A DNA stretch of 64,000 nt from CACIAM-69d sp001698445. Lineage in GTDB: Bacteria; Cyanobacteriota; Cyanobacteriia; CACIAM-69d. Of the stretch, positions 1-10,100 are shown in pieces. The notes below the pieces were generated by a model, which did not search any database, was not told where the DNA came from, and was given only the letters and a program-made list of their open reading frames with translations. Location: contig NZ_JAZAQF010000090.1 in assembly GCF_043235035.1 (NCBI RefSeq), forward strand, positions 19,930-83,929, written 5' to 3'. Position 1 is the stretch's first letter. Every line of letters begins with the position of its first letter. The translations under genes were made by a program, and so were the position numbers.

Positions 1-2
1 CC

Positions 3-1160
3 ATTGGCAAGTCTGCGATTCCGGCTCTGGTGGCGTTGCTGACCGATGAGGCGCTGGATTTAGAGCAATGCTGGTTTGTGGCCAGGGCCTTGGGAGAGTT
101 TGACGACCCAGCGGCGGTGCAATCGCTGGTGAATTTGCTGTCGATCGCGCCGGATCCCTCCGTGCAGGCGGCGGCGATCGAGGCCTTGGGTAAATTGGCA
201 GAGCGATCGCCCCAATTGCGAACGGTGGCGCTGGATTGTCTGAACCCTTACCTCACGGATCCGAACTGGGGGCCCTTGGTGATCAAGGCGATCGGGCAAA
301 TTGACCACCCCGACGCAATTAATGGTCTCCTGATTGGGGCCGCTTCTCCTCAACCTCCCCTGCGACGGGCCGCCTTGGAAGCCCTGGGCAGCTTGCCCCA
401 TCCCGCCTTGTTGCCCCACCTGCTGCAAGGAACTCAAGACTCGGAGACCACGGTGCGGCTGGTGGCGGTGACGGCCTTGGGGGCCAAGCGTTGGGGCCAC
501 AGCCCAGTGGCCCAAGAAACCATCGCCCAAACCCTCACCCAACTGTTGAGCGATCCGGCGGCCTCGGTGGCAGAGGCGGCCGCCTTGGCCCTCAGCCACT
601 GGGGCCATGAATCAGCGCGGGCCGCTTTGGTGGCGGCCTGGGAGCGGCGACAGTTACCACCGGCGTTGGTGGTGCGGTTGTTGGCTCAGATGGGATTGCC
701 CTCGGCCTTGGCGGCCTTGGGAGAGCGGTTGCCCCAAGGTGAAACAGAGCTGTTGTTGGGGGGGATTGTGGCGATCGCCCAGCATCACAGTTCCGATCAA
801 ACCTATCAACGCCGGGTGGCTAATCTGCTGCTCGATTGGCTCGATCGGCCCCTGGCTCCCTTCACCGACGGGGCAGTTCAGGGGGCCTTAATTGAAGCCC
901 TGGGTAATTTGCGAGTGGCGGCCGCGTTCGATCGACTGCTGCCCCGGCTGCGCGATCGGCCCGACCAGTCCCCGACCCTGGCCTTGCAAGTGTTGGCGGC
1001 ACTGCGGCAAATCGACCCCCAGCAGGGAGCCGATCGGCTCGCGGCTTGGATTGATCAGGCGGCGGCCCAGCAGGCAACCGCCACCGCCCGCCAAGGCCTT
1101 CAGGAATGGCAGGCGATCGCCCAAGCGGCCCAGGACGGAGCAACCATGCCGTTTGCTTAA
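3..1160 (+). CDS. HEAT-repeat protein, 5' end cut by window edge
   Basis: The frame is open from the first bases of the window (codons I-G-K-S-A-I-P-A-L before the first GTG at 30), so the true start lies upstream and this is a C-terminal fragment of about 386 codons. It is built of repeated helical pairs with HEAT/PBS-lyase character, such as AIEALGKLAE, AALEALGSLPHP and LVAVTALGAK, spaced about 30 residues apart. No catalytic motif is visible. HEAT-repeat proteins are scaffolds; in cyanobacteria relatives include phycobilin lyase subunits (CpcE/F type), but nothing here points specifically to that. The gene converges on hmpF with only 32 bp between the stop codons. The repeat fold is certain; the function is unknown. 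Confidence 0.85.
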   Translation: MGKSAIPALVALLTDEALDLEQCWFVARALGEFDDPAAVQSLVNLLSIAPDPSVQAAAIEALGKLAERSPQLRTVALDCLNPYLTDPNWGPLVIKAIGQIDHPDAINGLLIGAASPQPPLRRAALEALGSLPHPALLPHLLQGTQDSETTVRLVAVTALGAKRWGHSPVAQETIAQTLTQLLSDPAASVAEAAALALSHWGHESARAALVAAWERRQLPPALVVRLLAQMGLPSALAALGERLPQGETELLLGGIVAIAQHHSSDQTYQRRVANLLLDWLDRPLAPFTDGAVQGALIEALGNLRVAAAFDRLLPRLRDRPDQSPTLALQVLAALRQIDPQQGADRLAAWIDQAAAQQATATARQGLQEWQAIAQAAQDGATMPFA

Positions 1161-1192
1161 AGCGTCGTTGGCTGAAGGCTACTTGCTGACAG

Positions 1193-2923
1193 CTACTTGC
1201 TAAGGGAAGCAACAATTTGCTGCATTTGCCCGATCGTCGCCTGCTGGGCTTGGGTGGTGTCCGTCGCCTGGGTGAGGTTGGTTAATAGGGCTTCCAGGTG
1301 TTGCCGCAGGCCGGAAACCTGCTCAGACATGGGCTGAGTCAGGGTATCGCCCCCTTGGCTGCCCTGAGTGATGGCCTCAATTTGCTTACTTTGCAATTCA
1401 CGTTCTCGATCTTGCAGGATTTGCAATTGGGCCTGCACATCCCCATGGCGCTGGTTCACGGTCATTTCCGCCTCTTGTACGGTGGATTCCAATGTGGAAA
1501 CCCGATCGCGCAATTGGGACTGCAATTCCTCCAGGGCTTGAATGTCTTGCGTCACCCGATCGAGCAGCGGTGACAGATCCACGCCGCCCTCCGTCCGGGG
1601 AGCAGTCAGCCCCTGGCGCTTGTTCAGCACCGTTTTGTGGGCATGGAGCACCTCTTCCCGCTCTTGCAGGTTGCGCCGTTGCCCCACCAGGGTTTCCTCC
1701 AGCATCTGGCAACCGTCGCGCTCATCGGCCAGGTTTGCCTCTAGCTGAATGCGATCATATTCATTGGCACTGTTGATTTGGCCTTGCAGTTCCTCGATTG
1801 CCTGGCGCTTGGCACTCAGCTCCTCTTCCTCATCACTCACCAGCCGCGATAGCTTTTCCAAGTCCCGCTGCAACTGGGCCGTCAGCTCTTGCAACTCCCC
1901 GATCGGCATGGCTTCCAAGGCTGATCGATCGACCCGTTGGGCTGCATCGCTGTGGCCGTCCCCATTGGCCGCTTGTTCCAACAGGGTCTGCAAGCTGCGT
2001 TGGGTGGCCAGTTGCCCTTCAACGGCCGAAAGCTGCTGTTGATGAAGTTCGAGCGCCGTTTGTTGGGCCCGCCACTCGGCCCGGGCCCGATCCAGATCAT
2101 CCCGCTGGGCATACCAATCCTGCCAAGCCGCCGACAGGGTCTGAGTTTCTGACGTAATCCAATCCCGCACCTCCGGGGAAAGGGTTGGTTCCGCCGTTGG
2201 GGCGTGGCTGAGCAGGCTCTCCTGGGCAGCCGTAATTTGCAGGCAAGTTTCCACCGCCGACTGCAAATAGTCCATGGCCACCACCGAAGAAGCCGCCTGT
2301 TGCAGCAAATGTTGCAATTGAGCCGCCTGTTGGGCATCGAGACCCGCCGACTGCGCTAACTGCTGCTGCATCGCCAGGCGCTCTTGGTTGAGTTGCTCCT
2401 GCTGGGCCCGCAGGGCATGTTGAGCCTGCTCAATTTCCTGGCGCTTGTGTTGCACTTCCTGATTGAGGCGATCGGCCGATTCCCGGGCCTGTTGCACCTC
2501 TTGGCGTTGGCGATCGAGCTGCCGCAACTCCTGTTCCAGTTGCTCCAGCTTTTCGCGCCGCTCATCGAGTTCCTGTTCTCGCCGGTTCAGCTCCTGACTT
2601 TGGTAAGTCAGGGATTCCATCCATTGCTGAATTTCTTCTTCCTGGCTCTTGGTTTTTTCCTGCTGACGGGAATAGCTTTGCAGCAGGCTGACAATCTGCC
2701 GGGCCCCTTCTTGAATATTCTTTACTTTGCGATCGGCCCCTGACCCGATCGCATCCACCAGCACTAATGCCCCGTCTTTGTAATTGCTGGCATCGTCTGA
2801 AGGGATGGGATCCTCATTGGTAATTGCGCTCCACTGCTCTCCCTTTTGACAGGCCAGCAGCTTCAATTCTGACTTTGATCCCATCAAGCCGCGTTTTTGG
2901 ACGACTTCTGCAAGATACAGCAC
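1193..2923 (-). CDS. hmpF: HmpF-like pilus motility/taxis protein
   Basis: This 576-aa protein has a short conserved N-terminal domain (MLYLAEVVQKRG, then SELKLLACQKGEQW) followed by long coiled coils at roughly residues 80-215, 270-420 and 440-530, rich in Q, E, L and R. The N-terminus and architecture match HmpF, a cyanobacterial protein known from Nostoc punctiforme to be needed for type IV pilus activity in gliding and phototaxis. It uses a GTG start preceded by a purine-rich stretch (GAGGGGAAGGG). It lies divergently upstream of the pilG-pilL chemotaxis genes, the same arrangement as hmpF and hmpA-E in Nostoc as I recall it. That context strongly supports the call. By inference it acts at the pilus base as output of the chemosensory pathway. 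Confidence 0.88.
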   Translation of the reverse strand: MLYLAEVVQKRGLMGSKSELKLLACQKGEQWSAITNEDPIPSDDASNYKDGALVLVDAIGSGADRKVKNIQEGARQIVSLLQSYSRQQEKTKSQEEEIQQWMESLTYQSQELNRREQELDERREKLEQLEQELRQLDRQRQEVQQARESADRLNQEVQHKRQEIEQAQHALRAQQEQLNQERLAMQQQLAQSAGLDAQQAAQLQHLLQQAASSVVAMDYLQSAVETCLQITAAQESLLSHAPTAEPTLSPEVRDWITSETQTLSAAWQDWYAQRDDLDRARAEWRAQQTALELHQQQLSAVEGQLATQRSLQTLLEQAANGDGHSDAAQRVDRSALEAMPIGELQELTAQLQRDLEKLSRLVSDEEEELSAKRQAIEELQGQINSANEYDRIQLEANLADERDGCQMLEETLVGQRRNLQEREEVLHAHKTVLNKRQGLTAPRTEGGVDLSPLLDRVTQDIQALEELQSQLRDRVSTLESTVQEAEMTVNQRHGDVQAQLQILQDRERELQSKQIEAITQGSQGGDTLTQPMSEQVSGLRQHLEALLTNLTQATDTTQAQQATIGQMQQIVASLSK

Positions 2924-3549
2924 GCTGCCCTTCCCCTCGTTCGTTCAGTGAGATCTTCGCGCTACGGATGATGGCGTTGGCCATCGTCTTTCAAGATGCA
3001 GCTTTTTTAAGGACGCAACTTATAAAGACATGACTTGGCTGCCACTGTGAGATTGACACTTTTCCCTGCCCAGGGGCAAGGGGATTTTGGCCCCAGCCGA
3101 GCAACCCTATTTGCTCGATTAGACCACGGGTTGACGCTTCGTTGACCGTGACCAGCCATTGACCGTGACCGGCAAAGAAACTGGGGTGATCTGCACGTCA
3201 GCTTGACCCATTGGATTTCAAATCACCGATTCGCGATCGCGAGCTGGGCGTTTTACTCTCCGGTGCTGCAAAAGGGGCCTGTTTTCTGGTCAGACTGCCC
3301 ATTGATTGCTGATTTTTCCCGCTCTTGGCCTTCAGACTCGGTTTCACAGCGCTAGGGCTGAGAGATCGCTGCAAGATGAGCAGAGAGGTTAAACCATGCT
3401 GATTTTATCAAACGCAGCCAGAAGCCACCGGAGAGGGACAGTCTTCTATTTTCCGGCCAGCAGCCCGCCGAGGGCGGAATGATGCCAGCTCCCTGTGGTT
3501 GCTTAAGGTGGGTTGGCTGGACTTTTTGAGATTCAAAACTAGCTTGGGG

Positions 3550-3581
3550 TTGAATCGCTGCTGGATTGAATCGCTGCTGGA
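3550..3581. repeat. 16-bp tandem duplication TTGAATCGCTGCTGGA x2
   Basis: Two perfect adjacent copies of the unit occupy 3550-3565 and 3566-3581 in the hmpF-pilG gap. The sequence is not shared with other repeats I noticed in the window. It may be replication slippage or a paired binding site. Confidence 0.85.
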
Positions 3582-3619
3582 GTAGATGCGCCGGGTTGCT
3601 TGGGCAACCGCCCTACTAT

Positions 3620-3647
3620 ACAAAATGTATTGGACAAAATGTATTTA
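3620..3647. repeat. AT-rich 14-bp-spaced direct repeat ACAAAATGTATT x2
   Basis: The 12-mer ACAAAATGTATT occurs at 3620-3631 and 3634-3645, so the period is 14 bp. It sits 115-142 bp upstream of the pilG start in otherwise GC-rich DNA. It could be an operator or part of a promoter; this is inference only. Confidence 0.7.
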
Positions 3648-3761
3648 AAAATCGGGCTTGAAAAAGTTGCGATCGAGCCATTCGGGATTGATCGATCGCG
3701 ATAGCATGGAGCCAGGACTGGGCAACCCCACTCCCCCCTATCCCCGTGCCAGGACAGCCCT

Positions 3762-4988
3762 ATGCAAGGACAGCTCAGCGAGATTGATATCCGCAGCCTC
3801 CTGCACCTGATTGAGTTAGGCCAGCGCACGGGTGAATTGTATTTAGAAGTTGAAGGTGCTCATCCGGGCGATCGCCGCAGTTGGTTCGTCTTCTTTCGCC
3901 AAGGGGCGATCGTTTACTGCACCTCCGGGGAAGGGGGCACAACCCGCCTTCGGGACTACCTCCATCGCTACGCCTTGGAAACGGCCATTGATGAGCTATC
4001 GGTTTCCAAAATGGCTTCCATCAGCGAGCCGGAATATGGATATCTTTGGGCATTGCTGGAAACCCATCAACTGGAACCGGTGCAGGGCCGCAACATCCTC
4101 CAGGCAATGGTGCATGAGGCCCTGTTTGACTTGCTGACGGTGCATGAGGGGCGGTTCATTTTCAACATGGGCGAGGCGATCGCGCCCCATTTAACCAGCT
4201 TGGCCGTTAGCCCGCTGATTTCCCAAGTGGCCCAGGAATTGCAAGACTGGAAACAACTGTATCCCTACGTGCAGTCGCCGGATTTGTGCCCCGTGTTGAC
4301 GGATGTTCAGCGATTGCGAGAAGTGTTGCCGGCTCAAACCCTCCAAACCTTTAGCGAGTGGGCCACCGGGTCAATCACCCTGCGCCAAATTGCTCGCTAT
4401 CGTCAGCGGCCGCTTCTGGCTGTGGCCCAGGCGCTTTATCCCTATATCCAGGAGGGGTTGGTTCAGCTCATTGAGCCGCCTTTGGAGCATTCGGCCGCCC
4501 GATCGCGCTGGCATCAGGTCATGACCGTTCAGGATCCCAACCTGCGAGCACCGAGAATTGTTTGCATTGAAGACAGCCCAGCCGTTTGCCGCGCGATCGA
4601 GCAGGGGTTGCAGTTGCTGGGCTATGACGTGGTGGGCTTTCTCAGTGCCCTAGAAGCGATTAGTCAGGTGTTTGAGCTGCGGCCAGATTTGATCCTCTGC
4701 GATATTGCCATGCCCCATCTGGATGGCTATGAGCTATGCGCCATGTTGCGACAGACTCGATTGTTTCGGCATGTGCCCATCATCATGATCACGGGGCGGG
4801 AGGGGTTTCTCGATCGCACCCAAGCCCGCTTGGCCGGCGCAACCGACTACCTAACCAAGCCCTTCAAGCGCCAGGAATTAAAAGCCTTAATTGAGCGATA
4901 TATCGGCTCTGGTCGCCTGGAACCAGCCCCTGAGGAGGAAATAAGCGATCTAGCACTGTCTACGGCGGAATCTCTCCCCGTATCCTAA
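3762..4988 (+). CDS. pilG: PatA-type response regulator of the pilus chemotaxis system (PilG/HmpA)
   Basis: This 408-aa protein has an N-terminal PATAN/DUF4388 region (MQGQLSEIDIRSLLHLIELG, with GELYLEV and the segment FFRQGAIVYC), a middle helical region, and a C-terminal receiver domain at about residues 262-380. The receiver shows the acidic pocket IEDSP, the phospho-acceptor Asp314 in LILCDIAMPHLDG, and the conserved Lys in YLTKPFK. This architecture is that of PatA-like regulators such as Synechocystis PilG/TaxP1 and Nostoc HmpA. It is the first gene of the pilG-pilH-pilI-pilJ-pilL series and probably relays the signal from kinase PilL towards the pilus motor. The DNA-binding output domain typical of transcription factors is absent, so protein-protein output is likely. 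Confidence 0.92.
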   Translation: MQGQLSEIDIRSLLHLIELGQRTGELYLEVEGAHPGDRRSWFVFFRQGAIVYCTSGEGGTTRLRDYLHRYALETAIDELSVSKMASISEPEYGYLWALLETHQLEPVQGRNILQAMVHEALFDLLTVHEGRFIFNMGEAIAPHLTSLAVSPLISQVAQELQDWKQLYPYVQSPDLCPVLTDVQRLREVLPAQTLQTFSEWATGSITLRQIARYRQRPLLAVAQALYPYIQEGLVQLIEPPLEHSAARSRWHQVMTVQDPNLRAPRIVCIEDSPAVCRAIEQGLQLLGYDVVGFLSALEAISQVFELRPDLILCDIAMPHLDGYELCAMLRQTRLFRHVPIIMITGREGFLDRTQARLAGATDYLTKPFKRQELKALIERYIGSGRLEPAPEEEISDLALSTAESLPVS

Positions 4989-5791
4989 CAAAAGCGCCCA
5001 ATTCGACTCAAATTAGCACCGGGCTAGGGCCTTTCTCGGAGAAACCCAAACAGGCGATCGCCCAGCCCCAACAGAATGTCAATTAGTCAGAGTGTTGCCC
5101 ACAAATTGCCAAAAGATTGCCGGAAAAGTTGAAAAACAACCCAACCATCGTTTACGCTTGCGCAACCGGGTTAGCCCCAACTCGGCTCAAGAATCGGGTG
5201 CGCGAGCTGTCAGTTCCTGCTAGCATTCAGGCGCAGGTCTGCGATTTTCGTGGGTGACAACCACCCGCAAAAAGACGTGGCCCGCCCATCGCGACGCTAT
5301 AATCATTGCCAGCCATCGCACTTGCATAGCGGCATTTTGCCAGGGTCTGAGTGTTCCTAGTCAACACCAGCCGTGATTGCTTGACATGGGTGAGGTTTAT
5401 GCCCGCCCACACGCCAGCACCACAGCTCTATCAGCCGATCTTGTCAACGGCAATCCTGCCGAAAACAGAGCAATTGCCCCCAAGCCATTGATCGCCGGTA
5501 ATAACCTGATTGCTGGTTCGCACCCACTCCCTATCTCCTAGTCGTTAAATTCTCGCGTGCCTCAATTCACCGGTAGCCAAGTCCGTTGGCTGCCAGGGAT
5601 TTGGGAACCCTAAAGCTGGCAGGATCAGGATGGTTCAAGTAAGAGCAGCGCCGATCGCGTCTGGGATAAATCATTGCCCGTTCCGATGACCGGTAATGCA
5701 AGAGTTTGGGTGACGAGCCACCGCTGCGTCATGAACCCCATGCGCCCCGATTGACCCCCTTGGCAGGCAGAGTGAAACGAGAAAGATAGCC
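4989..5791. other. 803-bp intergenic region between pilG and pilH
   Basis: No credible gene is seen. The gap is very long for neighbouring genes of one pathway. A TATAAT hexamer stands at 5298-5303 on the plus strand, but no good -35 lies 16-18 bp upstream. If used, it would give a leader of nearly 500 nt before pilH. The region could hide a small RNA, but I cannot support one from sequence alone. Confidence 0.5.
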
Positions 5792-6157
5792 ATGAGTGTA
5801 GTGTTAGTTGTCGAAGACAGCGTCGCCCAGCGAGAGATGATCGGCGAGCTCTTGCAGGGCAGTGGGCTGACCGTCAACATGGCATCCGATGGTGTTGAGG
5901 CGCTGGAAAGTTTGCAGAAGCAGCGTCCGGATCTGGTCGTTTTGGATATTGTGATGCCCCGCATGAATGGCTACGAAGTTTGTCGTCGCTTGAAGTCGGA
6001 TCCCACGACGCAGGATGTGCCAGTGGTGATGTGTTCCTCGAAAGGGGAAGAGTTCGATCGCTACTGGGGCCTGAGACAAGGCGCAGATGCCTATATTGCT
6101 AAGCCCTTTCAGCCTCAAGAGTTGGTGGGAACGGTGAAGCAATTATTGCGCGGCTGA
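5792..6157 (+). CDS. pilH: Single-domain CheY-like response regulator (PilH/HmpB)
   Basis: This 121-aa stand-alone receiver domain has the acidic pair in VVEDS (residues 7-9), the phospho-acceptor Asp52 in LVVLDIVMPRMNG, the Ser/Thr position in VVMCSSKG and the conserved Lys in YIAKPFQP. It has no output domain, so phosphorylation should change binding to a partner. It corresponds to Synechocystis PilH and Nostoc HmpB by size and position between PilG and a CheW-type gene. In related systems PilG and PilH compete for phosphoryl groups from PilL. The start ATG at 5792 follows a GAAACGAGAAAG purine stretch. Confidence 0.93.
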   Translation: MSVVLVVEDSVAQREMIGELLQGSGLTVNMASDGVEALESLQKQRPDLVVLDIVMPRMNGYEVCRRLKSDPTTQDVPVVMCSSKGEEFDRYWGLRQGADAYIAKPFQPQELVGTVKQLLRG

Positions 6158-6176
6158 TTGGTAAAGGTTGGGATCC

Positions 6177-6246
6177 GGCGATCTAAGTTCGGTGATCTGA
6201 ATCTGGTGATCTGAGTCCAGTGATCTGAATCTGGTGATCTGGAGTT
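6177..6246. repeat. 14-bp tandem array, 5 copies (GGTGATCTGAATCT type)
   Basis: Five adjacent 14-mers fill 6177-6190, 6191-6204, 6205-6218, 6219-6232 and 6233-6246. They are variants of GGTGATCTGAATCT; all five keep the core GATCT. The array starts 19 bp after the pilH stop, in the 340-bp pilH-pilI gap, which otherwise holds nothing I recognise. Four other intergenic arrays in the window have the same period but different sequence. Confidence 0.92.
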
Positions 6247-6497
6247 GAGAAAATTGGCTTCTAATTGAGGAAATTTGCGCCGATCTGACAGGATGGGTGT
6301 GGTTTCGCGAAATTAGCGGCAATTGAACGGTGATTTAACGGCAATGGCGCAGTCTAGCTAGATGAAAATCTGGCTCTTTGCTTCCCAGCGGGGTGATGAC
6401 TGCCTGAAAGATCGGGTGCGATCGCGAATGCATGGCGTAACGTAATTGTGGGGTAGCAGTTGCCCTTCAGTCTGTTACGGAGCCAGAGGAAAGCGCT

Positions 6498-7034
6498 GTG
6501 GTCGGAAGTCCAGATTTTTTGGCCGGCGGAGGTGTGGATGATCAGTCGCCGGAACTTCAGGAGCTAGAAAATCCTGAAGGTGAGATGCACCTGCGGTTTT
6601 ACCTACCCTCGGGACGGGAATTGGCATTGCCAGCGGTCATTATCCGCGAGGTGAGTGAACCCTCTCCCGATCGGATCACGCCTGTGCCGAACGTGTCTCC
6701 CCTGTTGTTAGGAACCTTGAATATTCGGGGTCAGGTGATTTGGGTGGTGGATCTGGGGCAATTTTTGGGGGAAACCATCCCGCTGAATACTGATCGGGCG
6801 GAGGTGCCGGTGATTGCGATCGAGGAAGGGGATATGATGCTTGGCTTGGCGGTGGCCCGGGTGGCGGGTATGTATTGGCTCAAGCCGGACAATGTGGAAG
6901 CCCTGAGTAGCGTGAATGATCCGATCGGGGAATTTTTGCGCGGAGAGTGGCGATTGAGTAACAATCGAATTCTGCAACTACTGGATCATGTGGCCATTTT
7001 GCGGTCTAACCGCCTGGGTCAATCCGCAGGATAG
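6498..7034 (+). CDS. pilI: CheW-like adaptor of pilus chemotaxis (PilI/HmpC)
   Basis: This 178-aa CheW-domain protein would couple the receptor PilJ to the kinase PilL. The CheW fold is visible from about residue 28: FYLPSGRELALPAVIIREV, the loop PVPNVSPLLLGTLNIRGQVIWVVDLG, then VIAIEEGDMMLGLAVARVAG. The N-terminal 27 residues are an acidic tail. The start is GTG at 6498 with AGAGGA about 8 bp upstream. It is followed by pilJ after 140 bp. Position and family together make this call secure. Confidence 0.92.
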   Translation: MVGSPDFLAGGGVDDQSPELQELENPEGEMHLRFYLPSGRELALPAVIIREVSEPSPDRITPVPNVSPLLLGTLNIRGQVIWVVDLGQFLGETIPLNTDRAEVPVIAIEEGDMMLGLAVARVAGMYWLKPDNVEALSSVNDPIGEFLRGEWRLSNNRILQLLDHVAILRSNRLGQSAG

Positions 7035-7174
7035 GAGTAGCATCGAAGTACGATGGGCGGCTATGCTCGTACCTGACTTGCCCAATCGTTTGTCCAATTG
7101 TTACGAGCGGCCCCACGCGCCCCCAGCCGCAATTTTCTAAACGCGCCAGAGTTCGATCGTCCCGGAGAAGGTCA

Positions 7175-10100
7175 ATGGCATCCAGCACGGATTACAACCA
7201 GGATTACCAGCGGGCCAATGATGCCTACACCAGCGGTAATTACCCCGAAGCTGCCGCCGCGATCGATCGGCTTGCCCAGGCCTATCCCGATGATCCCAGC
7301 GTTCGCTTACTCCGAGGCCACATCTACTGCTACGGCCTAAACCAATACGACACGGCCCAGGTGGAATACCAGTCCGTGCTCAGTCTGACCAGCGACCCCA
7401 CCTTTGTGGAATACGCCCATTCAGGGTTAGCCGCCACCAGCCAGGCCCTGAGCGCCGGTAATGGTTATGACGAAACCCCCAACTTTGACCAATTTGATTT
7501 TGGCGATCAAGAAACCACCACCAACGGCGGCAACACCCATCTAGCCGATCAACCGTTGATTGATGATGGGGACTTCAATTTTGATGAATTGATGAGTGAC
7601 CCCCAGGGCACGGAAACGGGCCTGCTGGCCGGCAACAGCACCATGGCCGAAGCCCTGGGCGACCTGGAAAGTGACGCGGACTTTGCCAATGCCGACCTAG
7701 AAAGCGGCGATTTTGGGGGCGCGAACTTTGGCAGTGCCGACTTCGGTAGCGTCAACTTTGAAGATGCGGATTTTGGGAGCGCTGATTTAGGCAATTTGAG
7801 TGCGCTGGATCTCGGGGATGAATCCACGGGCAGCGATCCCAATGACCTCAACAGTTTTGATAACTTTGACTTTGGTACGGACTTGGGAGCCGACTCCGGG
7901 GCGATCGCCCTAGGTGCTGACCTCGGAGGAAGCGATGATCCCTTCGCCGCTTTGGGGTCTCCGGAACCAGCCACTCCCTCCGATCCGGCAGCGGATCCCT
8001 TCCTGATCGATCCCTTTGGGGGGAGCGAAGGATCCACACCCTCGCCAGCACCAGATTTGGGGCTGCCCGATCGCTTCGAGGCGGATCCCTTTGCGGCATC
8101 GGCATCGTCCACCAGTGATGATGCTTTTGGGGCCGGTATGGATTTTGGTGATCAGTCCTTTGACTTAGCTCAGGCTGACCTTGGGGCAACCAGTGGGGCG
8201 GATCCCCTGGCCGCATCAGCCTTTGGAGCCGATGACTTCGCGAGCGACTTGCCCGGCGACACGGCCGATGGTGATCAATTTGGGACAGATCAATTTGGAG
8301 CCGCGTTGGCTGACCTCGACTTCGGCGAATCGGCAGGCTTTGGAGAGGCTGGCTCAGCAGACTTTGCCGCGTCCACCTCTGAAGCTCCGGTTTTTGGGGA
8401 CTTGGATGCTGATCCCATCGAAGATTTTGGTGATTTTGGCGTGGCATCTCCCGCAGCGCCCTTTGAAGCTAGCTTTGAGCCGCCCAATTCTGCCGACTCA
8501 ACGGAGACTAATGACTTGGCGGCCGATGGCTTCGGTGATTTTGAGGGCTTTGACCTCGGAACCCCGGTGGCTCCGGCCGCGGCGGCCTTTGCGGAAGACT
8601 GGGCAGCACCGGCAGATTCCGAATCATCCGCCCCTGAAGATTTTGGATTTGGTGTATTTGATGCGGACGGGTTAGCGGGTCAACCCGTGGCCGCCGGGGC
8701 TGACTTTGATTTTGGTGGCACTGATTTTGGTGGCGCTGATTTTGGTGGCACTGAGGTTGCCGCAGGGGCCGAAAATCCCTTTGGCTCCGAGGCATTTGGG
8801 GACGGCTTTGGCGATTTCTCAGAGCCAGCGGCTCCGGCCGCTGCTGGGCCGCTGGCGGGCGCGAATGCTTTTGATGAACCCTTTGGCGCGTTTGTGGGGG
8901 ACAGTGCCGACGACGATCGCACACTCTTCATGCCTCCGCCGGCCGGAACCCAGGAACCAGCGGTCAAGGAGCCAGCGGCCAGAATCGAGTTGCCTTTTGC
9001 GGCCCCGATCGAGGGATCCTTTCCGCTCGATGATGAGGTGGAAGAAACCCTGTTCATGATGGCGGGGCCCAGTACCCTCCAGGGAGCCACAGCCCAAGAC
9101 TTGGCGGAATTCGGCGGTGGGAACTTCAATGGGACAGAGTTCAACCCGGATGAGTTCAACGAGTTCAACCCGGAAGATTTAAGTGCCACAGCCTTTGGGG
9201 GCGGCTCTTGGGAGGCTCAGCCGGAGCCAGCCTTGGGGGCGATCGAACCGGAGGACAACGAAGCAGGTGACTTTGGCATCTTCAATGATCCGCCGGTCAT
9301 GGAGCCGGAGTCCGATGATGATGCATTCCCCCTCGACATGATCAATGGGGCCCCGGGCATGGCTTTCGCTAGCCCTGCTCGATCGGTGGATGATCCGGCC
9401 TCTGGGGCCCTGTCCGCGATCGCGGATGACGGAGCCGCCGCCGCCAGTGACTTCATGGATGACTTCGATGAATTCGATGACCTCGGCAGCCTACCGGACT
9501 TCAGCTTGACCAACACCTCCTCGGAATTCGTGCCGCGATCGGACGGTGGCGACGAATTTTCCCTCGGAGAACCCTCCCTGGGCGTGATGGGAGAACCCCT
9601 CTCTAACTTCGTCGGGGGGGATAACGAAGTCTTCAACATCGCCACCAGTTCCAATAACGAAGAACTGCTGAGCTTTGACCAGCCCGAAAGCCGCGCCGCC
9701 GAACCGGTCACCCCATCCGAAGATGGTTGGCTGGCTTCCTTCGACAATGCCCGCCTGACAACCAAACAAACCGTCACGGCGGTGATGGCTGGGATTGTGT
9801 CATTCCTGGCCGTGGCGGGCACCACGCACTTAACCATGACCCATGTGCGCGATCGGGGCATCAGTCCGCAACTGATGGGCGACATTCGCACCATCGGTCT
9901 GGTTTCCTCCCTGTTGGCGGGAGCCACCGGAGGCGGGGTGGCCCTGTTCTTAGGCCGTCGCACTGCCCAGCATGTGGAGCGGGCCACGGGTGATTTGCAA
10001 GCCCAGTTGGATGCCGTTTGCCAAGGCAGTCTCCATGCCACGGCTCGGGTTTTTGGGGATGACGAGTTTGGGGAACTGGCCAACTCCTTTAACCAAATGA

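Larger units (their letters stand above)
2924..3761. other. 838-bp divergent intergenic region, hmpF/pilG
   Basis: This non-coding stretch separates the divergent hmpF and pilG genes and should hold both promoters. I see no convincing ORF, tRNA or strong canonical -35/-10 pair. It contains a 16-bp direct duplication (3550-3581) and a 14-bp-spaced AT-rich duplication (3620-3647), about 115-140 bp upstream of pilG. Confidence 0.6.

Noticed and set aside
5298..5303. TATAAT in the pilG-pilH gap as a definite promoter
   Set aside because: No -35 at the right distance and no extended -10 TG; kept only as a weak hint.
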